Origin: Zingiber officinale
Lineage: Eukaryota > Streptophyta > Magnoliopsida > Zingiberales > Zingiberaceae
Assembly (NCBI RefSeq): GCF_018446385.1
Contig: NC_056001.1
Coordinates: 6,591,600 to 6,655,599, forward strand
Direction of reading: 5' to 3'
Length of the DNA: 64,000 bases
The first letter of the stretch is position 1. Each line of letters opens with the position of its first letter. A model generated the notes under the pieces. It saw nothing but the letters and a program-made list of their open reading frames with translations. It made no database searches and was not told where the DNA came from. The translations under genes and the position numbers were made by a program. Positions 37,501 to 48,500 of the stretch are shown in pieces.

Positions 37501-37828
37501 CAAATGGTCCTGCTCAATACACACAAAGTGTACTAGTGTAATTTTATAGTCAAGACAGACTAATACCAAATTACACTACAACCGTTCCAATGGTTTGTCC
37601 CAATCCATCTTGGTTGTGAGCTACTATTTATAATTTATATAGAACTGATAACATGATCTTTTGTGTGGCACCACACACCATATTATCTACAATATAAATT
37701 AAATGGACAACTGCATTGACATATATATAAATATAAAATACAGACATTTGACTAAGGTGATTCTCATTTCAAAATATTTTAAAATAGATGTTCATACAAA
37801 AGCTAGGCTTATAGTATACATCCCAACA
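34546..37828 (-). mobile_element. Ty1/copia fragment inside element B (5' LTR, leader, part of gag), broken
   Basis: Minus strand. The LTR runs 37828-36093: it starts TGTTGGGATGTATACTATAA and ends GCGCTTTCA. It is followed after two bases by TGGTATCAGAGC, the initiator-Met tRNA primer-binding site (36090-36079). Then comes a leader with CA-rich low complexity (35510-35560), and gag-like strings EEEIERHRKWVKTDEMTRCY and KELFGYQNRVARQEAMRKLM (34900-34560) of the copia gag (UBN2) type. Only one LTR and no pol are seen. Confidence 0.8.
36093..37828 (-). mobile_element. LTR of the copia fragment
   Basis: 1736 bp with TG...CA ends, directly followed (minus strand) by the TGGTATCAGAGC site. It contains a short tandem stretch with 'GGGCGCCGACCCTTCGCAAT'-like units (36545-36640). 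Confidence 0.75.
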
Positions 37829-37904
37829 AATCATATATTTCGTAGCTATTGTATGTTTGCCGAATACAGGGTCATGTTTGAATAAAAAAGCAAAGACCTC
37901 TTTA

Positions 37905-38370
37905 AGTGTGTCTCCATCAACGGTCGAGCGGCGACCTTAAACCCGGGTGCGAGTGCATATAAACCGTGGAGCGGCGACGTTAAACGCGGGTCTACAATAA
38001 ACCATCGAGCAACGACCTTAAACCCTCGTCTCCATCAACCATCGAGCGGCGACGTTAAACCCTCGTCGCCACCAACGATTGAGCGGCGACCTCAAACCCT
38101 CGTCTCCATCAACCGTCGAGTGGCGACGTTAAACCCTCGTCTCCACCAACGGTCGAGCGACATCCTTAAACCCTTGTCTCCATCAATCGTCGAGCGGCGA
38201 CGTTAAACTCTTGCTGGTCACAACGATCGAGCGACGACCTTAAACCCTCGTCTTCACTAGCGGTCGAGCGGCGACCTTAAATGCGAATCTACACCGAATC
38301 ATCGAGCGACGACGTTAAAAATGGGTCTGCTTCGAATCGTCAAGCGACGACGTTAAACTCGGGGCTTCAT
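37905..38370 (+). repeat. minisatellite-like array, about 12 units of about 38 bp, in element B
   Basis: The core GAGCGGCGACGTTAAACCC recurs about every 38 bases (near 37925, 37966, 38006, 38043, 38079, 38117, 38155, 38192, 38226, 38264, 38304, 38340), joined by a linker like TCGTCTCCATCAACCGTC. It lies between the copia LTR and the antisense gene, the same relative place as the 58-bp array of element D. Confidence 0.9.
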
Positions 38371-38649
38371 CAAATAGATAAACAACAACGATAGGCCCAA
38401 GTCTACGCGGGTGGACGAATGGTTGACTACAAATAAGGGTTGCTCGAAAGCCCCCAAAATTGTAGATGAACGACCCATTCGGGAGAATGTACCAAAATAC
38501 TCCAAACTCCGTGACTTAAAAAGAAAGGCAAATTGGGCAGACGCACATAAAAAACCATGGTTGACCGAAGGAATTATGGGACTACAATACAACCAAAGGA
38601 AGATCAGGAAGCTAACACAATAAGAAAAAGCCCGATCGAACGACCAGAC

Positions 38650-40770
38650 ATGCATTAATACTTTAAAGTTTACAAAGGGGAAATTACAAGGATAGAGCCC
38701 TCAGCCTCACTTTAAGTAATCTAATACGTCATCGAGCAGAGCAACTATCAGCTTGTCCTGGCTTAAGGCCTTGCTGGTCACAGCGGCCGACAGGTGGCCT
38801 CCCTCGTGAAGCTGACCGATCGTCCTTTCGATCGTCAAATCTAACAGTCGAAGGGCTCGATCTATGAATCTGTTGCAGAATGTGTTCGAACGGAGGTAGG
38901 CTTACTTCATGTTTTCAAACCTACTCCCTTCGGCATCCTAGTAAATCCACAGCGTCGCACAGGATCCCTCCAGCAGCGCCACACGGGATCCCTCCAATGC
39001 CGCACGGGATCCCTCCAGCTCACCCTTGGCGGTGGCTAGCGCGGCATCCTTGGAGGCCACCTGATGGCGGAGGGACTTTTCCTCAGTCGAGCAGCTGTTC
39101 CGCTCAACCACCAAAAAATCCTCGGCCTCCTTAAGCTTCTAAGCTAGGCTTCGAGTCTCCTTGTTCATCAAATCGAGGTCGTCGATGGCCCGTTGCTTCC
39201 TAGCGGTGGCAGACTCTATCTTCTTGTCGAAGGTGGTGACCTGTTTATTGAGTCGAGCTAGCATCACCTCCTGATCGGCAGATTTTTTTCCGCTCAGCCT
39301 CCATAAGTTTATTACTTTTCTCCAGGTTGGCCTTCAGCTTCTCGCCCTCAGAGATCGACGGCGCTTGGGAGGAGGAGGTGCCACTTGAGACCTTGAGTTT
39401 CTTGAACTCATCCTCCAAAAATGCAAGCCTGTGACACATGGCCAGGCTCTCCACCTAGTACTGTGGGAAAATAGAAAAAGGTTATGGCCGAACGGAGGTA
39501 AGCTATGAGTTTACATTAAAAAACTTACTCCAGTGGCTATTTGGGTGTGACTGTTAGCCAGGGCGCCTGGAGGAAGCATCGACTGCATGCCTGAGGTAGC
39601 GGAACGCGGAGATGGCTCCGCTCGGCGTTTCTTGCGCCTGGTCAGCGACACGTCAGAGGAGGCTGAGCCCGAGGGTTCCTCGACGGGAATGATGGGGCGC
39701 CGCTCCGGCTGAGGCTATGAGCTCGGGGTGGTCCCTCCGCTCGGTGCATGGCTGGCCGCACCTTCGGCCACTTCCACAGGCGTCTCCTCGCTCAACCCAA
39801 GTGGATCTTCGTGGGAGCCGACCGACCACAGACCTCGGCTCGCTAGTTCCTCGGTAGCAGTCGCCTTGATCGCGTTGTCCAAAAGCTTTGCCTTGCCGGC
39901 CATCCACGCGCGTATCATGACTTCGGCTGCAAGATTAAAGGAAAAATCAGTTAGCATCAAAGAAATAAGTAAAGAAGCGTCTTACCTAGGCTGGTCGACA
40001 ACCGGGTGAGGATCAGACTCAAGTCGAAGATGTAGAGGATACCCTTAAGCAACAACTTGTAGATATCATACTTCTGACCGGCCAGCATCGCCGCAGCATC
40101 CAAATAGTCCAATCGGCTCTTGTAACTCTTCAGTAAGGGCTGAGGCACCACTTCAAGTTGCCAATGGGTCGAGAATTCCGATCGCTCGGGAAGACGTAAG
40201 AAAAAGAAGTACTCCCTCCAGTGTTTATTGGAGGATGACATTTTATCAAAAAATACTAGACCAACCCTTGACTGGAAGAAAAAGGTCCCCGGATCGGACA
40301 GCTTCGAGTAGTAAAAATAGTGGAAGACCCTAGGCGTGAGAGGGATGTCGTGCAGCTGAAACAAGTCAACGACGCCGCACAGAAGACGGAAGGAGTTCGG
40401 CACTAGTTGAGGGAGGGAGATGCGGAAGTATTTACAAACTGCGATAATGAAAGGATGGATAGGAAACCGCGGGCCGACGGAGAAATGACCCTTGAATAGG
40501 CAGATGCATCCGGTCGGCGGGGTATTTGGCCGATTAGACGAGGAAGGCAAAACAATCTCGTGGTCAGGCGAAATTTCGAAGGCATTTCTAAGGCCCTCCG
40601 TGTCGCCCTCGTCAAATCTAGACTCCATGGTGGTATACCAAGGTCCTGGGATGGCGGTCGATGGCTGTGAAGAGCCGGTCGTAGCGAAAACACAGGAAAA
40701 AAGGGAGTCGTCGGAGGAAAGAAATGCAATCGGTGGAGGAAAAAACTGCTAGGGGTTACCGGAATCTGAA
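38650..40770 (-). pseudogene. antisense gene of element B, 'putative gypsy type transposon' family
   Basis: The longest reading frame of the family in this window (40628-39957, minus, 223 codons) holds SVGPRFPIHPFIIAVCKYFR, LVPNSFRLLCGVVDLF, PRVFHYFYYSKLSDPGTFFF and VFFDKMSSSNKHWREYFFFL. An intron-like interval follows, with a CTAG/GTAAGA donor near 39983 and a TTGCAG acceptor near 39926. Beyond it are segments rich in Glu, Lys and Leu (39454-39245) that look coiled-coil. It is transcribed against gag-pol if at all, and its product's function is unknown. Treated as a fossil; at least some breaks. Confidence 0.75.
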
Positions 40771-41465
40771 GATGAGTTAAAAGGCCCAAAAGCAGACACG
40801 AGGGGGAGAGAGGTTACTGGAAAGGAGAGGAGGTTGCCAGAGAAAAGGAACGAAGGATTGCCAGAGGACAAAACACAAGGAATCGTCGGAGAGCACAGCG
40901 CGTAGGGGCACAGGGGTCGTCGAAAACACAACAACGAAAGCGTGAAGAAGGCGGCGACACAGCGGGCTCATATACCCTGGGCTCGGCAGACTGGAGCCGT
41001 CCGATCTAGGTCATGGAAACCTAGGTCAAGATCTTGCCATTAAATTCAAACCACCAAATGTCACAATCAATGGTCATCACGTCAGGCGTGCGACGACTGT
41101 GGGCGTGACATGTGGCGTGCTACCATGGGTCGACAATTAAGGTAGGCATGGGAACCTGTTATGCCTTAATGAGAGAGGATTTGCATACTTCCCAAGAAAT
41201 TGGGATGGCGTCAGCCTAGCTCGCGCTCGCCCAAGATAGCTCGAAGAAAAAGTTCTACAAGTGCAAGCCTTTGTCCGCCCGATTGGATCTAGGGAGAGTG
41301 CTTATGACCGAGCGACAAGCTTCAGAAGCCCAATCGGGCAGGATCGGGCCCATCCTGATCGGAGTCCATACAGTGACGAAGGTCGATCGGGAGGGAATCT
41401 GTTCACACAATGGTCCAGTCAGTCGGACTACAACCTCCTTCAACTAGACTTGGAAGGGAGGCTTG

Positions 41466-42418
41466 TGATGTGGTGGTGATGAGGGGTCCCGCCCCGCTGC
41501 CACGGTGGAGGTCAAAGTCAAGACGGTCAACGGACGGATGGTCTTGACCGGTCGGATGGGGCATATTCCGACTATGGGTTGAGCACTGACCCACTATCTC
41601 TTACACGGAGTAATCAAACCGACGCTTAAGGGATGCGTAGAAGCCAAGTGGCCATCCCACTCGACCCAGCAACGACGACACGGACCGAGCGGCTCTCCCG
41701 CTCGGTGCGATAGTGAGCTTCCGGCCGAGCGGCCATCCCGCTTGGCCTAGCAACGGGCGACACGGACCGAGCGGCTCTCCCGCTCGACGTGACAGTGAGC
41801 TTCCGGCCGAGCGGCCATCCCACTCGGCCCAGCAACGGACGACGTTCGGGCAGGGAACTTTCAGCCGAGCGGTTATCCCACTCAGTGTGACAGCAGACGC
41901 AAGAATATCAGAATCCTAGTCGAACGGCCATTCCGTTCGGCCAAGCAACAAACACAACAAGGTATCCTTCGACATCCTTTTGGGAACTAATGCCGCTGAC
42001 AGGCGACATGGTCAGACAGAGGATCGTACGGTGGAAGCTTCCACTATCACTTCAGAGATATACTAGGCCCATTAAGGTACCGTGTCAGGAACACTTTACT
42101 GATATGTCTCTTCAAGAAAAGTTTGGGATAGCGTGCCCTCTTTAAGAAACATGCACACACGTTACAGGAGCCCTATATAAAGGGGGTCCAGGCATCGACG
42201 GAGGTATGCTTCTCTCGCGATTTCTACTGTTACGTTATAGTTCGTTTCACTTCTTGCTTCGCCGGAGATTGACTTGAGCGTCGGAGGACCATCGCCAGAG
42301 ACCTCTTCCCTGGTTCGCACTGATGCTGCTTGTGTAGCAGGCGGGAGTGAAGTCCACAGGAGATCAACGGGAGTGCCACGTCCCCAGCATCCATCTCTTC
42401 GACTTTCAGACAAGATTA
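41466..42418 (+). mobile_element. 3' LTR of element B
   Basis: Starts TGATGTGGTGG after a purine-rich tract and ends GACAAGATTA. It shows the same internal palindromic units as the 5' LTR and a TATA box CTATATAAAGGG near 42173. Confidence 0.9.
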
Positions 42419-42423
42419 AGAAG
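42419..42423 (+). repeat. target site duplication of element B (right)
   Basis: AGAAG directly after the 3' LTR, identical to 31709-31713. Confidence 0.85.
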
Positions 42424-42807
42424 AAATCGTGCAAAGCTTTTGTTTAATCATCACGATGACTTTAGACATGTGGTTCAACACATAGAAGATGTAAGTTAAA
42501 TTAGAATTAATTTTATAATTATATGTTTGATTCTGTATAAGTAATTTTTTATTGTTTTTTTTGCTATTTATTTTTTTAATAAAATTGCAAGGGGCATGAT
42601 GAAATTGAGGTTTGGCATCAATATTATTGCACAGAGGAGTTTGGGAGGATGAGTGTGCTTGCACGAGAGCAATATGTAAGTTATAATTTAATAATTTTTT
42701 TTTTTTATTTGTATTTTATTTTTGGTACGATAAGTTTTTTTATTTATATATATTTGTTTAATAGGAAATGATGATCACCCTCTACAAGGACAAAAAAAGC
42801 CTCACTT

Positions 42808-43071
42808 TTGGCAACAACAACAAAAGATGGTACTTCTCCACCCACCCTCTATGATTTTAAGAATTTAGCATTTGAATGCCACCGGAAAGTACTTGGTCGC
42901 AAATCTGATTATATTCGTGGATTAGGATTGGGACCCAAACCACCATCAAAGACATACAAGACTTCGACATCTGCTACTCCTACATCATCTAGTACACAAG
43001 CAGAGATGGATGTTATGCGAGAGACAATTGTTGCACAAGATGAGCAGATATCTGAACTGGAGGCTCAATAA
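42808..43071 (+). pseudogene. plant transposase (Ptta/En/Spm) C-terminal fragment of the CACTA element
   Basis: An 87-codon frame with FECHRKVLGRKSDYIRGLGL and GPKPPSKTYKTST followed by a short acidic helix (AEMDVMRETIVAQDEQ). The pattern GRxSxYIRGLGxGPKP before a Ser/Thr-rich stretch is typical of the En/Spm-associated transposase-24 family. Coding-like blocks with GTAAG donors precede it at 42600-42680, so it is probably the last part of a spliced gene. Its upstream exons are separated from it by element B. This protein is the DNA-binding type, not the DDE transposase. Confidence 0.6.
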
Positions 43072-43369
43072 GTCAAGACACAAAAAAATATTACATCAAC
43101 TTCTCATGCGACAACAAGATAGTTGATTACCCGAACAGTCTAAGTTGACTCCTACCCACGAAGGAGAAGATTATCTAAATATTTGATACTTTAGTTAGAT
43201 ATTTTATTGTAACATACTTTTATAAGTTACTTTATCATTTATTTTCTTTTTTTTTTTTTTTAGATAATTTACTACTATGTTAAAATTTATCTTTTTATCA
43301 GTTATTTAATTAGTATTTTGAAATTTACCCATTATTATTTCGTGAAAACACTTCATAAATTGATAAAAA

Positions 43370-43790
43370 AAAATAATTTTTAAAATTTAGCAACTAATAT
43401 ATTTTGGTTGGTAACTGAATTCAAAATACCGACTAGATCGGTTAAAATTTAGCAATTAAATGTATATTTCACTGATATTATTAAAAAAGTTTACCTATCA
43501 TTTATTTGGATAAAAAATTTGGTCAAATACATATTTGGCTGGTATTTTTTAAAAAAATTATCGATCATTTATTTGGACAAAAATATCAACCAAATATATA
43601 TTTTACCATTATTTTTGAAAATATTTATCCAACATAATGGTCGGATATCCTTATTTAATGACTATGGATTACCAATAGCGACTATGGATTACCGATCAAG
43701 CCTTGATGAAACATATTTGGCCGATAATCCATATTATTGACCAAAATACTATGATTACCGGTCATTTTATTTTGCTAATAAATCCAACTT
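43370..43790. repeat. CACTA right subterminal repeats
   Basis: Mirrored copies of the left-end motif: TATTTGGCCGATAAT, TTACCGGTCATTTT and TATTTGGCTGGTA, repeated every 40-60 bases. Confidence 0.65.
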
Positions 43791-43798
43791 TTCCCGTG

Positions 43799-45562
43799 GA
43801 GCGAGCTGGTTCGTTTTAATGGTAGGGATGGAAGTGGCAGATGAACCTCAGCAACGGTGGTGCGTAGCTAATCTGCAACGAACGCAACCCAATAAAACTA
43901 GCAGCGTTAGAAAGCCTAGCGAGAGGGAAAAGGACAGACCTTGTCGCAACAGACAGAAAGCGACGTTGAAGGCGGATTTAACCTAATAGCCATTGAAAAT
44001 TTTCTATGGACGGACCAATAACTTTTAAAATTAATTGATTCGAAAAGAATTAACTTCTCAAAACAAAAAAAAAAAACTCTAGTTCCAACCCAACACATCA
44101 AATCTCTCTTTATCAATTATTTTTGTTAATCAGCATTTATTTATTTATTTATTTATTTTTGGGGGAGAATATTCATATGAATAAATTTGCGAGAGCCATA
44201 TGTATATTAAAAAAAAATTAGAAGTGAAGGGAATCATCAAGACATCTCATGCAGATTATATTGTGATGTAAATCTACTGAGCACCAACCAACTCAACTGC
44301 CCCGTGGGGGCACACGCGCAGATTATATTGGCTACAATACAAGGTGGGTTCTACAGTTAGGTCTTTATTTTGTAGCTGAATCTGATGCATAATGATTAGG
44401 GAGCTGAACTCACTTTAAGCAAATCAGTTGCACAAGGGCATGCAGATATTTCAACTAAATGCAACCTTTTGATAAAAATAAATAAATAGAAATAAAGAAG
44501 TGACGCCGAATAAACGAATAACAAATAAGAATAAAAAATTAATCCTCAACTCACCTTCAGCCCAACATAATGCACGTGTTAATTTCCTAAGCAGAGACTC
44601 GAGCCCACAAGCCCCTAATGATCCTAGGAAAAGAACGATCATTTACACATAGATAAGAAATCATTTTTTGGAGGGAATTTATGTTCCAATCTGTCTTAAG
44701 AAAAAACTATATGAAAGAACGATTAAAAAATGTTCAGACAGTCGAATGTTTTCCCCCCTACTGTTGCTGTTTCTGACCATGTATTTAGAATCCAACTTTG
44801 AGAAGAAACTCAAAATGGTCTTCGATTGACTAGCTGATAAACAAGCTCTGCTACTAATTTCTCTCTCTCTCTGGTTCAAGTGCTGTGATGCATCTTCCAT
44901 TCCCGGCCTCCCGGGGGCAATAGGAGTATATAGGACTTCAAAGATCTATATTACCTAATCAATACCAGAGCACACAATCAGTTGTTACCAAAAAAAGGTG
45001 AAACTTGATATAACACAACTAAAGCAATAATGTATTGACTACATGTAGCTTAGGCATGAAATCCAGAATAACATCAAAACTTATGTTTATTAACATAATT
45101 ATTGAGTTGGAGCTCTTCTCAAGAAATTGTGGCTCTATTCTCGAGTACAGATTCCATTAACCAATTAGCATAACGTGCAGTTCTAACTAAGGTTAACTAA
45201 TCAAAGTAGTATTTGGGATTAGTTTATAGCTCAAAGGAACATAAATTAGCTCTTACACAATGAAGGATTGTTCGTAAATGTTTGGTTCTTATTCAACAAT
45301 AAGTGAAATATGAAAATATGACAAGAATACACACGATGAAAGAATGGTTCAAAAACAGTCTTTAAAAAAAAAGAAAAGGTATTAAATGATTGACTAGATG
45401 TGTAGCTGTTATGGTAGTTGGGTTAACCAGGTGTGTGCTGATCATGTGAGGATGGGGATGCAAGAACTTTGATTTAGTGTGTCATACTTGTGTGGGTTGT
45501 GTTACAGCATGCATAAAATCATACCACCCAACCCAAGGCCACTTTACCTGTTGGAACTCAAG
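43799..45562. other. intergenic between the CACTA element and the PAM71 3' end
   Basis: AT-rich. Short simple repeats are (TTTA)n at 44140-44157 and (CT)n near 44857-44872. A GC-richer patch at 43800-43960 and another near 44280-44330 have no convincing frame. No gene recognised. Confidence 0.55.
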
Positions 45563-48500
45563 CTAAATGAAAATCTCAATCAATGTTACTACTGCAAAGA
45601 CTAGAAAGAGAACTCCACCAACATAAGCAATAACCTGAAAAAGGAAGAAACAGGTGTTTTATAGTATATGCAGAAGGATGTAATATCAGTATTGAACAAA
45701 CATACAGAAATAATGTCTCTGTTAAGTGGACATCTTGGCGTTGGGCCGGTCTAGTTTGTTTGCGTACACGTGAGAAGTGTAAACCACACAGGTCCTTGCT
45801 CTAATGCAGGATTGATAACGTGGACTAGTTGACCATTTATTTTGAAAGCTCTAGTTGTTAGGAAATGAACAATCTGTATATATTTATTTTGTAATGAATG
45901 TTTACTGTGTTACTGTTGCTCACGTGTTTTAAAAAAAAAAAGCTCACATGGCAATATTAGTATATCAATAAAATAACAGAATTTGACAAGTAGACAATGT
46001 AATGCCTATATTTTATAAAATATGAAGTTGTGCATATAATTGTCAAAATTATAAGTTTGGCCAGATTGGTCACAAACGCAAATGTTAATCTAGCAAATAT
46101 AGCAAATCATAAGTTTTTTCATAAGCAGAAACACTTTCTAAGCACCTTTTTACTCAACCTCAGATTTATTTAATCAATTTGAAGGATATTCATATGATTT
46201 GAAACAAACATGCGAATAGAAAAAAATGGAATAAAGTGTGGTCAAAAAACTAAAAAAATATATAATAGACTAAACCACCAGAGGATAATGTTTCAACTCA
46301 CCTCCTTGCTTACTGTTTTAGTTATAATTATTGATGTAGCTCAAACTTCTAGATCAGAGTCCATGGAAGCTCATAATTTCAGTACTAATTATGTGATGCA
46401 GTTTGAAATTTGGAGATAGATTTAAGGATTATTTTTAAAATTTTACAAGTTTATAAACTTTTAAAGTTATCTAGTTTTTTTTTAAATGTTTTATTTTTTT
46501 ATGACAAATTACACATTATTTTTAAGAGACTTGTCTTTATATGATGGCAAAAGATAAAATCGTCACCTTAGCAGCCCCTCCGGACAATCTCACACACTTT
46601 GAAAGAGGATAAATCACGGGAGCTTATTCAACCTTAGCCGAGCGGCCTTTCTAGACAAGGGGCATGAGATAAGAGACTTGTCTTTATCGTGGTTTATGAA
46701 AAGGGTTTCGATCCCCACAAAATGGATTATTAATCAATATGTGATATTTTCACATTTTGTGAGATTTGTTCTCAGTGTGAGATTGTTTCTCATTCTTGTT
46801 TTTATTTCAATAGTTGACCATCTTTCAATGCTTTTTTCTAGTTAATTCACAACATTTTTAAGGCCTATCTTTATTTTACTTGCCATTAACTTCTATCTTT
46901 GATATAATACATATGTTCACTAGTAGGTGGTTGAGGCTATTTAAGATGAACAAAAAGATAAATCCATTTTGATAGTTTTTGAAAAAAAAAAAAGTGTACC
47001 TTCTCAGAGACAAATGTCCCAAGAAAAGAACCCCCAAGAACTGCAAGCTGCAACCATGAAGCCTTGTTAAATTTTTATCTAGTAACATCTTGTTTGACAA
47101 GCCAGAAAGGAATAAAAAATACAACTCTGATCTTTCCAATCTAACATGACATGGCTATTCAAATTCCACAAAGATTCATTCGCTCTCTAAAAATATGCTA
47201 TTCATTAAGCTAGATGTAAACTGGAGACTACCATTTCAATATAAGAAAAAACAACTTTATCTTACATACATCCATTCGTCATTAAAGGGTAGCCCGGTGC
47301 ACAAAGCTTCCACCAATGCAGGTCTCAGGAAAGGGTCTATTGTACGCAACCTTCCTCTGTTTTGCAAGAGGTTGTTTCTGAGACTTGAACCCATGACCTC
47401 TATGTCACACTGCAACAACTTTACCTTGCACCAAGCCTCCCCTTCACACATCCATTCCTCATTCCAGCAAGAAAAATATACTAATGGGTCTCCATAAACA
47501 AAAATCTTCACCTCTGGGACTAGTGAATCTAATTGACAATGATAATTCTTTTGAAACTGTTTGTATGCATCTGAGATATGCGAAAAATATCTCATTATAT
47601 TTTTCTATTCCTATAATCAACAATTAAATGATTGTTCTGGTTAACATGCTGGTGCGATCACTCAATACCACCAAAATTTGGTATGTCTGATTGTCTGCTT
47701 AGTAAATCTGTTGCTAATTGTAAAATCTAATGGTTTAGGAACCTAAGTGATGCAAAAAGAACACAAGCACAAGAGTTTTCAAATTATATCAAGTACTAAA
47801 AAAAGCAAGTTCCATGAGTTATATAACAAGCAGAATAGATGAAAATTGTGTATATGATACAAATGACCAGAAACCTCTAATTAAACAGAACTTTAGAAAT
47901 CACAAGAATGACGAAGTGTCCTATAGATTAAAATAATTAATGATAATTTTTGCTTCAATCTTGTAGTACATGGGATTCCAAGAATAGAGCTCCATGCAGC
48001 ATATAATGAATGTGAACCCTACGTACATAGAAATCTGATGTAAACTTGAAAAATATAAGGAAATTTGTATCATATCTTATTTCATTACCAAAGTTGCAAA
48101 AGCATGACCAACAAGTGCACCTCCTATGACACCTAGAGGTGAAGAAGCTGCAGCAAGTGCTGTAGTAGAGAGAATTCAACTGTCATGACTAACATCAAAA
48201 CATATTACTCAAACCGAAGTGAAGACATCAATATTCACCTATTGTGGAGAAAAATGACTTATCACCCCATTCGGCAACAAAAACCAAGATGAATGTGCTA
48301 ATAACAGTACTGGCTGCAGCCATAATTCCTGCACCGTCTCCTGAAAATTCTGAAATTGCTAATTCTGCCTGATTTAAAATTTGAAAGACAGATTAATCGA
48401 CTGTATCAAACGACTATTTTAGGATTAATTAGTCAACTATATAATAACACCACAAGAACCATAAAAGAGCATCACGATGCATAAACATCATACCAAGAAT

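Larger units (their letters stand above)
31714..42418 (+). mobile_element. Ty3/gypsy element B, Tat lineage, two LTRs and exact target duplication, broken
   Basis: The 5' LTR is 31714-32679 and the 3' LTR is 41466-42418. The flanking pentamer AGAAG is present on both sides (31709-31713 and 42419-42423). A TGGCACCGTCTATAGG primer-binding-like site follows the 5' LTR. The parts seen are gag/protease (33170-34545), a tandem array (37905-38370), an antisense gene (40770-38650) and a purine-rich site before the 3' LTR (GGAAGGGAGG). No pol was recognised. A copia fragment lies inside. The two LTRs differ at very roughly 10-12% of sites by eye, mostly transitions. With grass-type rates this suggests a few million years. 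Broken. Confidence 0.88.
29409..43798. mobile_element. CACTA (En/Spm) DNA transposon, split by nested retroelements
   Basis: The left end starts CACTACAAGAAAAGTTAGGG, the classic plant CACTA terminus. The right end, reverse-complemented, reads CACGGGAAAAGTTGGATT, a degraded version. Both subterminal zones (29430-30060 and 43370-43790) carry many copies of a short motif of the form 'TTTGGCCGGTAAT/ATTACCGGCCAAA' in mirrored orientation, as CACTA subterminal repeats do. The bases next to the ends are GGG and GAG, so the 3-bp target duplication is not exact. Removing element B (31714-42418) and one copy of its target site leaves about 3.7 kb, too short for an autonomous element. A transposase-like fragment lies at 42808-43071. 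Confidence 0.7.

Noticed and set aside
37905-38370. Regularly spaced repeats that might suggest a CRISPR array
   Set aside because: Units are joined head to tail with similar linkers, not unique spacers; this is a retroelement minisatellite in a plant genome.
43800-44120. Possible exon in a GC-richer patch right of the CACTA element
   Set aside because: No conserved protein string and no matching splice partners.
47257-47595. 112-codon frame on the minus strand in the PAM71 intron
   Set aside because: Most of it is the Au SINE read through; not a protein gene.
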